A stretch of 39,109 nucleotides of DNA from positions 1 through 39,109 of the forward strand of contig MPMG01000017.1 in assembly GCA_002238485.1 (NCBI GenBank), in the 5' to 3' direction. The notes below the pieces were generated by a model that was not told the origin of the DNA, ran no database searches, and worked only from the letters and a program-made list of their open reading frames with translations. Of this stretch, positions 1 to 9,525 are shown one piece after another. Every line of letters starts with the position of its first letter. Position 1 is the stretch's first letter. Position numbers and translations under genes: made by a program. The stretch is from Chloroflexi bacterium bin20 (GTDB lineage: Bacteria > Chloroflexota > Anaerolineae > Aggregatilineales > Phototrophicaceae).

Positions 1-70
1 CCCCCCCGTAATATCGCGTAACAATTCCGCTTCGTTTCATTTCCAATCCGCATTCGCGTTCAAGCTGCGC
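1..70 (+). repeat. Poly-C tract plus 63-bp conserved block (copy 1)
   Basis: The window opens inside a run of C (at least 7). Bases 8-70 match 22665-22727 at 62 of 63 positions, and the second copy is also preceded by a poly-C run (C14). Beyond base 70 the two paralogous genes fall to roughly 80% identity, so this 5' block is more conserved than the coding sequence it leads into. Confidence 0.8.
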
Positions 71-556
71 ATCTTGCTTGTCATCTGTCTGCTGCTCCCC
101 TTCGCGGCTTCCCTGTCCAGCGCCGATGACCACATCGACAACTACTGCCAACTGCCTGTCTCGGACGCCGGCTGGGCTGGCTGGTGCAAAAACGAAGCCG
201 ATTGGCAAATGGGATGGTACACATATCGCTATGGCACAACTTGGGTGCTAGTGAATCGCGCCTGGCTTTTTGGTCTTATCAGTTCACTGCCAACTACCCC
301 TGGCGCGATCCGAGACGTTACCAACCCCCCGCGAGGCACAGCGTCAAGAAGCAACAAGCCACTCCCAGTCACCAAGTCGAGCGACGGCATAACAACCTCT
401 TTCCCTGACGGCATGAAAATAGTCGTCCAGTCCGACACCGTTCACATCGTCGTCTTGCCGGAAGACGGGACGACTATAACGTTCGACTACGCGAATAACG
501 TAAAAACAGAGAGAGACAGTACCACAGGCGCAACAACGACAAGGCCAATCGAGTAG
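2..556 (+). CDS. Small secreted protein, ADDHIDN family member 1 (5' end outside or at window edge)
   Basis: I do not recognise this family. The frame is open from base 2, through the end of a poly-C tract, to the TAG at 554-556. There is no ATG in the visible part; the first possible start is a TTG at 74, so the true start is probably upstream of the window, as in the paralogue at 22581. The protein shows a hydrophobic signal segment ending SLSSA, then a mature N-terminus DDHIDNYCQLPVS, two cysteines about 14 residues apart (a likely disulfide), and a Trp/Tyr-rich block (GWAGWC, GWYTYRYGTTW, NRAWL). The C-terminal half has short beta-like stretches (ITTSFPDGM, ITFDYA) and a Thr-rich tail. 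No lipobox or membrane anchor is visible, so export as a soluble protein is inferred. Paralogues lie at 17716-18228 (minus) and 22581-23219. An SH3b-like frame continues directly after its stop codon. Confidence 0.7.
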   Translation, partial: PPVISRNNSASFHFQSAFAFKLRILLVICLLLPFAASLSSADDHIDNYCQLPVSDAGWAGWCKNEADWQMGWYTYRYGTTWVLVNRAWLFGLISSLPTTPGAIRDVTNPPRGTASRSNKPLPVTKSSDGITTSFPDGMKIVVQSDTVHIVVLPEDGTTITFDYANNVKTERDSTTGATTTRPIE

Positions 557-718
557 CAAAACCGCGCCCATGCCCGATGCGCCAGCCTGGACGGCGCAGC
601 GCCTAACGCGACCCTGACAGCTTTGGAACGCGCGGGCGGCTGGTTCAAGGTGGATTGTCACGGGCAGAAGGGCTGGATTAGCGCTGATTATGTCGAGCCG
701 ATTGGGACTTGCGACTGA
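557..718 (+). pseudogene. Relic SH3b (bacterial SH3) domain in frame after member 1
   Basis: Directly after the TAG at 554-556 the same frame stays open to a TGA at 716-718. It encodes about 53 residues that look like the C-terminal part of a bacterial SH3 (SH3_3) domain: ASLDGAAPNATLTALER, then GGWFKV, then GQKGWISADYVE. The G-W-x-K-V and G-W-I-x-x-x-Y-V spacing is typical of SH3b domains. There is no start codon of its own. It may be the remains of a longer secreted protein split by a stop codon, or the tail of a lost neighbour. The paralogue at 23219 keeps a few bases of similar sequence after its stop but has no SH3b frame. Confidence 0.55.
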
Positions 719-756
719 GGCGGGCGCGCGCGAGCATCGCCCCTGCAAGGAAATCC

Positions 757-806
757 GCGCGTTTCCTTGCCTCCCCCCGACTTTTCGGGGGGACCGAGGG
801 GGGTCA
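757..806 (+). repeat. Interspersed hairpin element, copy A
   Basis: The core CCCCCCGA-CTTT-TCGGGGGG forms an 8-bp stem with a 4-base loop and is followed by ACCGAGGGGGGTC. Near-identical or degenerate copies occur at 15106-15155, 17604-17656, 18545-18687 (inverted), 23278-23409 and 26631-26667 (inverted). It behaves like a REP-type intergenic repeat. Confidence 0.75.
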
Positions 807-929
807 AGGCGGGCGATTCCGATAGCGGGGTCGCTCGCTTTTTTTGTGTTTCTCGCGCCGATGCTCGCGATTCTCCGGGCCGTTGCCTACAGTTTTCTGG
901 AGTCGCTACAGACGAGAGTATCGCGCACC

Positions 930-960
930 TTGGCGAAACAACTGTAGAGAAAGCTATAAT
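930..960 (+). promoter_or_regulatory. Putative sigma70-type promoter for the Fur-thiolase-CoA-transferase operon
   Basis: A perfect TATAAT at 955-960 has TTGGCG at 930-935 upstream (19-bp spacer, rather long). Transcription would start near 967, giving a leader of about 27 bases before the ATG at 994. Confidence 0.45.
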
Positions 961-993
961 AGGTTTAGTGAAAATCAGCAGCAAAAGAAGTTC

Positions 994-1428
994 ATGAACA
1001 GCCAAAGTCCCTACATCCAAATACTGCGGCAACATGGCTGCCGAATTACGCGGGCGAGAAGAATCGTGCTGCGCGTGCTCGAAGACGAAGCGAGGCATAA
1101 TACTTCCACCCAAATAATCGAAGCGGTGGAGGCGCTCGACCCAGGCGTCGGGCGCGCCAGCGTCTTTCGCTCGCTCGATCTGTTTACGCGGCTGGGCATC
1201 CTGCGCCCCATTTACATCAGCGGCAGCATGACGCCGGCGTATGTGCTGATGTCGGGGGGACACCATCATCATGTCATCTGCAGCAAATGCCAAGCTATTC
1301 ATGATTTCGACGATTGCGGCCTGGATGATATGACGCGCCAGCTGGAAACGAAGCTGAACCTGCGCATCGACGGGCATCTGCTCGAGTTTTATGGCGTCTG
1401 CGCCGACTGCCAGGCGGCTGATGCATGA
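994..1428 (+). CDS. Fur-family metal-dependent transcriptional regulator
   Basis: This 144-aa protein has the usual Fur length and order: an N-terminal winged helix ([15 protein letters not shown], then a recognition helix near [12 protein letters not shown]) and a C-terminal dimerisation/metal domain. Visible metal ligands are the HHHH run at residues 90-93, CxxC at 96-99, H128, and a second CxxC at 136-139. The two CxxC pairs suggest a structural zinc site. I chose ATG 994 because it gives the standard family N-terminus; an upstream frame to 844 has no family similarity. The stop overlaps the thiolase start (ATGA), so the regulator is translated with the catabolic genes and may control its own operon. 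Whether it senses iron, zinc, manganese or peroxide cannot be told from the sequence. Confidence 0.9.
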   Translation: MNSQSPYIQILRQHGCRITRARRIVLRVLEDEARHNTSTQIIEAVEALDPGVGRASVFRSLDLFTRLGILRPIYISGSMTPAYVLMSGGHHHHVICSKCQAIHDFDDCGLDDMTRQLETKLNLRIDGHLLEFYGVCADCQAADA

Positions 1429-2698
1429 GCGAAGTAGTCATTGTCAGCGCGGTACGCAGTCCCATCGGCAAGTTGCGCGGCGCCTTGTCATCGCTGCGAC
1501 CAGACGACTTGGCGGCGTTGGTGATCGGCGCGGCGGTCGAGCGAGCCGGCATCGACCCCAAGGAAATTGAAGAAGTCTACTTCGGCTGCGCCAACCAGGC
1601 GGGCGAAGACAATCGCAATGTCGCGCGCATGGCGGCGCTTCTGGCAGGATTGCCAGAGACCGTGGCTGGCGTGACGTTGAACCGATTGTGCGCCAGCGGT
1701 CTGACGGCGGTCAACCAGGCGGCGCGCGCGATTTTGGCTGGCGAAGGCGATGTCTTTGTAGCGGGCGGCGTAGAAAGCATGAGCCGCGCTCCGTATTCGC
1801 TGCCCAAAAACCCGATCGCTTTTGGTCCGGCCGGCAATGTCACCGCCTGGGATACCACCTTGGGCTGGCGCTACCCAAATCCAGCGCTGGAAAAACTCTA
1901 TCCGCTGGAGGCAATGGGCGAGACAGCCGAAAATATCCGCGAACTCAGCCGCACAGGCGCGATCTCGGGTGGCGAAATCACCCGCGAGCAGCAGGATCGT
2001 TATGCCCTGCAAAGCCAGCAGCGCGCAGTGGACGCCATCAACCGCGGCGCGTTTCATGACGAAATCCTGCCCCTGCGCATCCCCCAGCCCAAAGCCCCGC
2101 CACGCATCGTTGATACCGACGAGCACCCTTTCATGCGCCACACCAGCGCGGGCTACGAAGTCGCCACCAGCCTGGACAAGCTGGCAGCGCTGCGAGCGGC
2201 GTTTCGACAAAACGGCACAGTCACAGCGGGCAACAGCAGCGGCATGAACGACGGCGCTTGCGCTTTGCTGCTGATGTCGGCGCAGCGGGCGCGGACGCTG
2301 GGATTGCAGCCGATGGCGCGCTGGCTGGGCTCGGCGGCGACAGGCATCGACCCGCGTTTGATGGGCTTGGGTCCCGTGCGGGCTGTGCGCAAATTGCTGC
2401 GGCGGCAGGCGCTGGAAATCGGCGATATTGACCTGGTCGAGCTGAACGAAGCCTTCGCCGTGCAAGCCATCGCCGTGCTGCGGCAGTTGGGCATCAGCGA
2501 GGCGATTGCCAATGTGAATGGCGGGGCGATCGCGCTGGGGCATCCGCTGGGCTGCAGTGGCGCGCGCATTTTGACCACGTTGCTGCACGAGATGCGCCGG
2601 CGGGCAGATGGCGGATCCAGGTTGCGCTATGGCTTGGCGGCTTTGTGCGTGGGCGTCGGGCAGGGCGAAGCCACCCTGGTCGAGCTGTTGAGGCAAGC

Positions 2699-2702
<4 letters not shown>
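1425..2702 (+). CDS. Thiolase family acyltransferase (acetyl-CoA acetyltransferase or 3-oxoadipyl-CoA thiolase)
   Basis: This 425-aa protein is a full-length type II thiolase. It would cleave a 3-oxoacyl-CoA with CoA, or condense two acetyl-CoA in reverse. Visible catalytic residues are the nucleophile Cys89 in NRLCASGL, His373 in GHPLG, and Cys408 in CVGVGQG. The substrate loop (VESMSRAPY) and the NEAFA motif are present. The start overlaps the Fur stop by 4 bp, and its own TGA overlaps the CoA-transferase start by 4 bp. The pairing with a 3-oxoacid CoA-transferase fits either acetoacetate/ketone-body use or the last steps of the beta-ketoadipate pathway (PcaF with PcaIJ). No aromatic ring-cleavage genes are present here to decide between them, so I give no gene symbol. 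Confidence 0.93.
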
Positions 2703-4024
<1,322 letters not shown>

Positions 4025-4128
4025 CACCGCAAGAGACCTTCCCCGTTGCGCTTGGGCATGGTTGACACACAGTCGAAACGCGGCTCTGTGCCTAGCTCTC
4101 CCTTCTTGCCTGGCTGGCGAATTGCCCC

Positions 4129-4157
4129 TTGCAGGTCTGTGCGCAGCGCGTTAGACT
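4129..4157 (+). promoter_or_regulatory. Putative promoter for tRNA-Gly
   Basis: TTGCAG at 4129-4134 and TAGACT at 4152-4157 are separated by 17 bp. The predicted transcription start lies a few bases before the tRNA 5' end at 4170. Confidence 0.5.
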
Positions 4158-4169
4158 GGCCAGTCAATC

Positions 4170-4241
4170 GCGGGCATAGTTCAGCGGTAGAACATTTCCT
4201 TGCCAAGGAAAAGGTCACGGGTTCGAATCCCGTTGCCCGCT
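4170..4241 (+). tRNA. tRNA-Gly (anticodon GCC)
   Basis: The cloverleaf is complete. The acceptor stem is GCGGGCA pairing with TGCCCGC, with discriminator T. The D arm is GTTC/GAAC, the anticodon stem TTTCC/GGAAA with loop TTGCCAA (anticodon GCC), and the T arm has the conserved GGTTCGAATCC. CCA is not encoded. Confidence 0.95.
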
Positions 4242-4319
4242 ATCACAGATCAGCTCCCTGCTGGTCTTTCTTTATGGAAAACAGTCTGCCAGCCGCGCGG
4301 ACAAACAGGAGTGTGCCAA

Positions 4320-4706
4320 GTGAGCGCGAGAGCCTTGCCAGCCAATTTGCAAGAAGACGCCCAACTGGTGATCGAAGTCATCAGCGAGAAAGAGTCGGTG
4401 AAGCTGGATTATTCCGCCAAGTCGGTGCGCTGGCTGGACAGCTATATCGACCGTCATCGTGGCGAACTGGATGCCGGCGAGAAATCGCTGCTGCAAGAGA
4501 AGTTTGGCGCCTACCTGGGCGAATCGATACGCCACAATTATGGCGGCCGCTGGGCACGCACGAGCGACGGCGAATGGACGATTGTATTTGACGAGCGGCA
4601 TAAAGCCTCGCCATTTGCGCTGATCGCCGAGCACCTCGACCATCACACGGCTCTGGCGCAGACATTTGCCAGCCTGCCCGAACTGGCGCTGCAAAGACAG
4701 AATTAG
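4320..4706 (+). CDS. DUF3806-like small protein
   Basis: This is a 128-aa protein of unknown function. It resembles the DUF3806 pattern: a helix WLDSYIDRHR, then a stretch ending GAYLGESIRHNYGGRW, then a strand (EWTIVFDE) and a short ASPFALIAEHL tail. It has no signal peptide or membrane segment, so a cytoplasmic location is inferred. I chose GTG 4320 because AGGAG lies 8 bases upstream (4307-4311); the frame is open further up but runs into the tRNA-Gly gene, which cannot be coding. It is convergent with the TPR ATPase gene, with only 2 bp between the two stop codons. Confidence 0.7.
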   Translation: MSARALPANLQEDAQLVIEVISEKESVKLDYSAKSVRWLDSYIDRHRGELDAGEKSLLQEKFGAYLGESIRHNYGGRWARTSDGEWTIVFDERHKASPFALIAEHLDHHTALAQTFASLPELALQRQN

Positions 4707-4708
4707 CG

Positions 4709-7387
4709 CTAGTTGTCGCGATACGCGTAGGCGGCATAATCGCGCGCGCTGCCAGCCACCACCTGCAAAGCGATGCCCCGTGCGGCGGCGCGGTCTTTGG
4801 CGCTGGCGACTTCCCCTTTCAGGCGCATCAGTTCGCGGTGATCGGGGTCGTGCTGCAACCCGTCGTTGACCAGCAGCTCGGCAATGGAAGAATGTGACAG
4901 GCTGCGGCTGAGCAGGCTGACCACTTCGACGATGATGCCGACGATCTGTTGCACATCGTCCAATTCGTAGGCGATATGCAGCGCCTCGCGGAAGCGGGTC
5001 AGCGCTTCGGGCACGCGCTCGGCATTCAACAGCAACTGCCCCAGCAAACGCAATTGTGCGCCTTCGGTTTCGCAGTCGCCCAATTCGCGCGCGATATACA
5101 AAGCAGAGGCGTGGAAGCCGATCGCTTCGCTCCAGCGCTGCAGCCGGTGATTAACCTCGCCCAGCCCGCGCAACACCTTGCCTTCGAGGTCGCGCTTGCC
5201 CTGTCGTTTGAAACGGTCGTTGGCATCTTCCAGCATTTCGATGGCGCGCCGTTCTTCGCCGGCGTCCAGATAGGCCATGCCCAGCTTGTACAAGATCAGC
5301 GCTTCGTTTTGGCTGTCGTCGCGTCTGCGCGCCAATGTCAGCGCTTGTTCATAGGCTTCGACAGCGATGGTCGCTTCGCCCAGGGCTTTGTGCGCGTCGC
5401 CGCCGGTCACCTGCAAAAACATCTCGGCTTCATCATCTGCCAGGTCTTGCGCCAGCAGCAAGCCATGCTGCACATGTTCCAGCGCCGAGATGGCCGAGTC
5501 GCTGCGCACCAGCAGACCAGCCAGCATATCAAGCGCCTCTAGGGCGCCCGGCTGGTCTTCGTTTTTTTCGTGCAAAGCCAGGACTTCGCGGTACGTAGCG
5601 ACAGCTTCTTTTTCGCGCCGCTGTTCAATCTGCACTTTGCCGACCGCCTCGAGGATTTTCAAGACGCGCGGGGCATCTTGGTGCTGGCGGGCGAATGATA
5701 ATGCGCTGCGCAGGTTGACCTGCTCCATGGCGGTGGATGCGCTGTCGCTGCCGACCAGCAAGCCGGCCAGCTTGTCCAACGTCTCGAGCACGCCCTCGGC
5801 ATCTTCGCTGCTTTCGTACATGTCCAGCACTTCGCCATAGGTGGCGATGGCATCGCGCTCACTCCCCTGGCTGACTTGCATGCGGGCGATGGCTTTCAAG
5901 ATTTGCAGCTGACGCCCGTCTTCATTGTTTTGGCTGGCGACATGCAAGGCGGTGCGCAGCTGGTCGATATTGACCGACTGCAGGTCAACATCATCCAACG
6001 AGCCGAGCTGGTCATCATCGGCAGACTCAGCTATGTCTTCGTTTTTGGGTTGTGGCTGCTCATCGGCTGGGTCGTCCTCGACGGGCGAGGCTTCGGCGCC
6101 TGTCACATCTTCGATGGGCTCTTCCGCATCCTGTGGCTCGGTCTCGGGCTGCGGCTCTCCATCGCGGATGGCAGCCAGGCGGTGCAATTCGTAACCATAT
6201 CCAGCTTCGCGCAGTTGATCATCCAGCGATGATAGCGCCTCCAGGATGTCGGCAGCCAGCTCCGATCCAGCCTGCGCGCGCGCCCAGCCGGCTGTGGCGA
6301 TCAAATTGTCCATCTCCACGAGCAGGAGCAGGAGGGCGTCTTCCATATGCAATTGGGCATTGAGGTAATCGCGGGTGGTGTCGATGATATCGGCTCGCAA
6401 GGCATCCAGCCGATGCCGCTCCAGCGCCCAGTCGTTCAGGTAGACTTGCACGACGGGATGCAGCCGATAATAGGGTGCGTCTGCCCGCTGGAATCGCTCG
6501 ACCAAAAAGAGGCGCGACAAAATCGTCATGGACATGTCGATAGAATCGACAGCGACGCCACTGAGCATGTTGAGGAAGGCGGCCGATGCCTCTCCGCGCA
6601 GGGTCGCGCCCAAGAAGAGCAACAGATCGCGCAGCCGGTCGTTCAGCCCGCCAAAGCTGATGCTTAGCGCCGCGGCCATGGCATCGTCATCGTGGCTCTC
6701 CAGGGCGTCGACGATGGTGGCTTTGAAATCTTCCGGTGTTTGTCGCGCGATGATCATGCTGCGCGCTGCCAAGGACAATGGTAATGCGCCATCTTGCAGC
6801 AGCGCGGCAATGGCCTGGATGGCTTCGTCCGCGGCATTGTCTTTCAGGCCGGCTTTTTGTTTGAAAAGCGCGATGGCATCGCTCTGCGCCAGGCTGCCGA
6901 TGGGCTGGTTGCGCCAGTCGCCTTCCGGCAAGGGTTGATCGCTGGTTACCACGATGGGGCAGCCACCAGCACACAGCTCGCTGAAGTTCGCCAGCACGCT
7001 CGCCTCGATAGCGCCATCCAGCACGACCAGCGGATTCTGTTCGGCCAGCAGCGAGCGCACCTCGGTCACACTATGCAGCGGATCGTCGCCGATTGGCTGG
7101 TCGAAGGCGCGGGCAGCCCGTGCCAGCAGCTCAGCCAGGGTCGGATTGCTGCAGCTGATCCACAAGACCGGGCATTGGTGCTGCTTCAGGTACACATTGG
7201 CGATGGTGGCGGCGACAGTCGTTTTGCCGCTGCCCGGCGCGCCATGCAAAACCAGCAACTGTCCTTGGCGCAGGCGCAGCAGCAACGAGCGCAGCAATTC
7301 GTCACGCCCAAGGGGCCTGCCGAGCCGCCGAAGTGGCAGGTCCTCCACAGAATGTACGGCTGCATCAAGGGCAATGCGCTCCGTCAT
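4709..7387 (-). CDS. STAND-type (NB-ARC-like) ATPase with C-terminal TPR repeats
   Basis: An 892-aa protein. The N-terminal P-loop NTPase has Walker A GAPGSGKTT (about residues 49-57), Walker B LVVLDGA (about 120-126) and a sensor-like strand ending VVTSD. It is followed by a winged-helix-like segment, then a very acidic, low-complexity linker (about residues 410-500; many E, D, P, Q). After that come tandem TPR-like helical repeats to the C-terminus, two of which are near-duplicates (the VLKILEAVGKVQIEQ and ILKAIARMQVSQ units). This layout is that of STAND signalling ATPases, where the repeats sense or bind a partner and the ATPase acts as a switch. No effector domain is visible at either end. 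I chose ATG 7387, which has a GGGGGAAG ribosome site; the frame runs on to 7531 but that extension lies next to the tRNA-Lys promoter. The partner and trigger are unknown. Confidence 0.8.
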   Translation of the reverse strand: MTERIALDAAVHSVEDLPLRRLGRPLGRDELLRSLLLRLRQGQLLVLHGAPGSGKTTVAATIANVYLKQHQCPVLWISCSNPTLAELLARAARAFDQPIGDDPLHSVTEVRSLLAEQNPLVVLDGAIEASVLANFSELCAGGCPIVVTSDQPLPEGDWRNQPIGSLAQSDAIALFKQKAGLKDNAADEAIQAIAALLQDGALPLSLAARSMIIARQTPEDFKATIVDALESHDDDAMAAALSISFGGLNDRLRDLLLFLGATLRGEASAAFLNMLSGVAVDSIDMSMTILSRLFLVERFQRADAPYYRLHPVVQVYLNDWALERHRLDALRADIIDTTRDYLNAQLHMEDALLLLLVEMDNLIATAGWARAQAGSELAADILEALSSLDDQLREAGYGYELHRLAAIRDGEPQPETEPQDAEEPIEDVTGAEASPVEDDPADEQPQPKNEDIAESADDDQLGSLDDVDLQSVNIDQLRTALHVASQNNEDGRQLQILKAIARMQVSQGSERDAIATYGEVLDMYESSEDAEGVLETLDKLAGLLVGSDSASTAMEQVNLRSALSFARQHQDAPRVLKILEAVGKVQIEQRREKEAVATYREVLALHEKNEDQPGALEALDMLAGLLVRSDSAISALEHVQHGLLLAQDLADDEAEMFLQVTGGDAHKALGEATIAVEAYEQALTLARRRDDSQNEALILYKLGMAYLDAGEERRAIEMLEDANDRFKRQGKRDLEGKVLRGLGEVNHRLQRWSEAIGFHASALYIARELGDCETEGAQLRLLGQLLLNAERVPEALTRFREALHIAYELDDVQQIVGIIVEVVSLLSRSLSHSSIAELLVNDGLQHDPDHRELMRLKGEVASAKDRAAARGIALQVVAGSARDYAAYAYRDN

Positions 7388-7505
7388 GCTTCCCCCGGAA
7401 TGCGCGCTAGCGCTCACACGACACAATTCGTGCCCAGTATAGGGGGATAATGAAAAAGGGACAATGTAACTGGGCGCGATTGTGCGGCGTAAAGCGAGCT
7501 GGCGC

Positions 7506-7534
7506 TTGAAACTGGCGCGGGATTCTGGCATACT
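7506..7534 (+). promoter_or_regulatory. Putative promoter for tRNA-Lys
   Basis: TTGAAA at 7506-7511 and CATACT at 7529-7534 (preceded by TGG, an extended -10) are 17 bp apart, placing transcription start about 5 bases before the tRNA. Confidence 0.5.
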
Positions 7535-7545
7535 GGCGCGTCCAA

Positions 7546-7617
7546 GGGCGCGTGGCGCAATGGCAGCGCAGTTGACTTTTAATCAATTGGTTGCAGGTTC
7601 GAATCCTGCCGCGCTCA
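7546..7617 (+). tRNA. tRNA-Lys (anticodon TTT)
   Basis: The acceptor stem GGGCGCG pairs with CGCGCTC (one G-T pair), with discriminator A. The anticodon stem is GTTGA/TCAAT with loop CTTTTAA (anticodon TTT). The T arm is TGCAGGTTCGAATCCTGC. CCA is not encoded. Confidence 0.95.
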
Positions 7618-7669
7618 TCAGTTCTCCCCTTCGGTCAGCGTCAAGATGGGGGAAGCGCATCCAGAGAAT

Positions 7670-7691
7670 GGGCGACCCAGTGGCTCGCCCC
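7670..7691. repeat. Short hairpin between tRNA-Lys and the ThDP gene
   Basis: GGGCGACC and GGCTCGCCC form an imperfect hairpin with a short loop, just downstream of the minus-strand ThDP gene. There is no T run, so it is a weak candidate terminator or another interspersed palindrome. Confidence 0.35.
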
Positions 7692-7722
7692 TACAAATCT
7701 CCGCCTGCCCCTGGCAATGAAG

Positions 7723-9396
7723 TCATCCCGGTAGCCAAGCCAGCGGCGCGATGCCAGCCACATCTGTCTTCACATCGATGACGACCGGACGTCCGGCATT
7801 GACAGCCCGTTCCAGCGCGGGGGCGATCTCGCGCGGATGGCGCACAGTGATACCCAGGCAGCCCAGCGACTCGGCGATTGGAGCGAAGTCTACATCGTCA
7901 AAGAGCCACAATTCGTCCGACCCGCTGCTGCGCCCGCCATAGACCGCCTCGACGCCGCCCTGCTCTTGATTGAGCGAGTGGTTGTTGTTGACGATGGTGA
8001 CCGTATGGATGCCGCAGCGCCGGGCCGTTTCCAATTCGGACAGGTGATACCAGATGCCGCCATCGCCCGTGAAGCAGATGACCGGGCGCTCGGGATGCGC
8101 GCATTTTGCCCCCATTGCCGCCGGCAGCCCCCAGCCCAGCGAACCCGAGCAGCGAATATAACTCTGCGTCGGCTGGCGCAAATCGAGCATGGCGCCCGTC
8201 CAGATGCCCGAATGACCGGTGTCGGATACCAGAATGGCATCATTGGGCAGGTGTTCGCTCAAGGCTTTGCACAAGCGCTCAGGACGGATTGGCGCAGCAT
8301 CCGACTCGTAGTGCGGGCGCGCAGATTCTCGCCAAGCCTCGACCAACTGCTGCACGCGGGCGATCCACTCCTTGCGGGGCGGCGCTGATTCAACTATCTC
8401 CAGCATGGCGCGCAGGGTATCGCGGGCATCGCCATGCAAGCCGACCGACACAGGATAATTGCGCCCGATCTCGGCTGCGTTGATATCCAGCTGCATGACA
8501 GGCGTGCCCGGCGGCGGAATGCGATAATTGTGCGTGAGCTGCCCGCCAGTGTGGCTGCCGATATAAAAGACCAGGTCGGCTTCGCAGAGAATCTGGTTGG
8601 CGCAGGCCCGCGAATAGCTGCCCGGCACGCCCACCGCCAGCGGATGATCGGCGGGGAACATGGCTTTGGCATTCAGCGCGGTGGCGACAGGCACAGACAG
8701 CTTCTCGGCCAGGGCAATCAACTCGACGCGACTGTCCGATGTCGTTACGCCGCCACCGGCCACGATGACCGGGCGCTCGGCAATGGCGAGCCTGTCCAGC
8801 GCGGCACGCATGTCTGCCTGCGCAGCCACGGGGCGGAAAGGCGGCAACTGCGCGAATTGCGGTTCGACAGCGAATTCCAGCATGGCTTCGACATCGACCA
8901 CAGCACTGCCGTCAATGCCCTGCAAGTCGAGGTGCGCGGGGCCGGGCGTGCCGCTGGTGGCGCTGCGAAAAGCCTGGCGCAGATGCTGCGACAATTCTTC
9001 TGGCTTCGAGACATAGGCGCTGTATTTCGTCACCGCAGCGAAAGGATCGCGGTGGTCAACTTCCTGATAGGCGTGGCGCAGCTGATGCCGCTGGTGTTCG
9101 CGGCCGGTGATGGCGACCACAGGCGAGCAGGACAGCCAGGCATCTTGCAAGCCAGCCGCCAGATTGACCGCGCCGACCGATTGCGCCATGCACAATGCAG
9201 GAGCGCGTTTGACGCGGGCGTAGGCATCGGCCATGTAGGCGGCGCTTTTTTCGCCATGCGTCTGCACGCGCTTGATGCCCAGTTTCTCCATTTCCATCAG
9301 GGCGCGCGGCGCGATATAGGGCATAAAAAAGACATCGCGGATGCCATAACCATAAACAGTTTCGGCGAGCAGCTTGGCGCCAGTCATCTGGGGCAT
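7723..9396 (-). CDS. Thiamine-diphosphate-dependent enzyme, acetolactate synthase/benzoylformate decarboxylase superfamily
   Basis: This 557-aa protein has the three-domain layout of the superfamily. The N-terminal PYR domain carries the cofactor-activating Glu49 (HGEKSAAYMADAYARV). The central domain is Rossmann-like (VIVAGGGV, VFYIGSHTGGQ). The C-terminal PP domain has the ThDP/Mg motif beginning FTGDGG and ending IVNNN. It would catalyse a carboligation or decarboxylation of a 2-oxo acid. It is not clearly a true acetolactate synthase: no small regulatory subunit gene and no other branched-chain biosynthesis gene are nearby, so a catabolic or oxalyl-CoA-like role is equally possible. ATG 9396 has an AAGGAA site upstream. 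It stands alone on its strand, 129 bp after an unknown secreted-protein gene. Confidence 0.85.
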   Translation of the reverse strand: MPQMTGAKLLAETVYGYGIRDVFFMPYIAPRALMEMEKLGIKRVQTHGEKSAAYMADAYARVKRAPALCMAQSVGAVNLAAGLQDAWLSCSPVVAITGREHQRHQLRHAYQEVDHRDPFAAVTKYSAYVSKPEELSQHLRQAFRSATSGTPGPAHLDLQGIDGSAVVDVEAMLEFAVEPQFAQLPPFRPVAAQADMRAALDRLAIAERPVIVAGGGVTTSDSRVELIALAEKLSVPVATALNAKAMFPADHPLAVGVPGSYSRACANQILCEADLVFYIGSHTGGQLTHNYRIPPPGTPVMQLDINAAEIGRNYPVSVGLHGDARDTLRAMLEIVESAPPRKEWIARVQQLVEAWRESARPHYESDAAPIRPERLCKALSEHLPNDAILVSDTGHSGIWTGAMLDLRQPTQSYIRCSGSLGWGLPAAMGAKCAHPERPVICFTGDGGIWYHLSELETARRCGIHTVTIVNNNHSLNQEQGGVEAVYGGRSSGSDELWLFDDVDFAPIAESLGCLGITVRHPREIAPALERAVNAGRPVVIDVKTDVAGIAPLAWLPG

Positions 9397-9434
9397 GTGC
9401 AGTTCCTTCCGAATTCGCTGCGAACTTGGCAGGT

Positions 9435-9464
9435 AGGATAGCGTTGGGGGGCGCGGGCTTGCAA
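9435..9464 (-). promoter_or_regulatory. Putative promoter for the ThDP enzyme gene
   Basis: On the minus strand TTGCAA (9464-9459) and TATCCT (9440-9435) are 18 bp apart, about 40 bases before the ATG at 9396. Confidence 0.35.
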
Positions 9465-9525
9465 GACGCAGCGATCCAGCGGCGCGAAAGACACCCGCGC
9501 GCGGGGCGAGACTGGCTGCCTGGAT

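Noticed and set aside
757..806. Copy A as a simple rho-independent terminator
   Set aside because: The hairpin is strong but no T run follows, and the same sequence recurs in both orientations and inside a coding region, so a repeat element explains it better.
1488..2696. 402-codon open frame on the minus strand, and a similar 466-codon frame at 2627-4027
   Set aside because: Shadows of the thiolase and CoA-transferase genes.
4170..7617. Genomic island between two tRNA genes
   Set aside because: No integrase, no repeated tRNA 3' end acting as attachment site, and base use like the neighbours. The tRNAs carry different anticodons and share only general T-arm sequence.
7723..9396. Naming the ThDP enzyme as acetolactate synthase IlvB
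   Set aside because: Only superfamily motifs are visible, and there is no IlvN-like subunit or branched-chain gene nearby.
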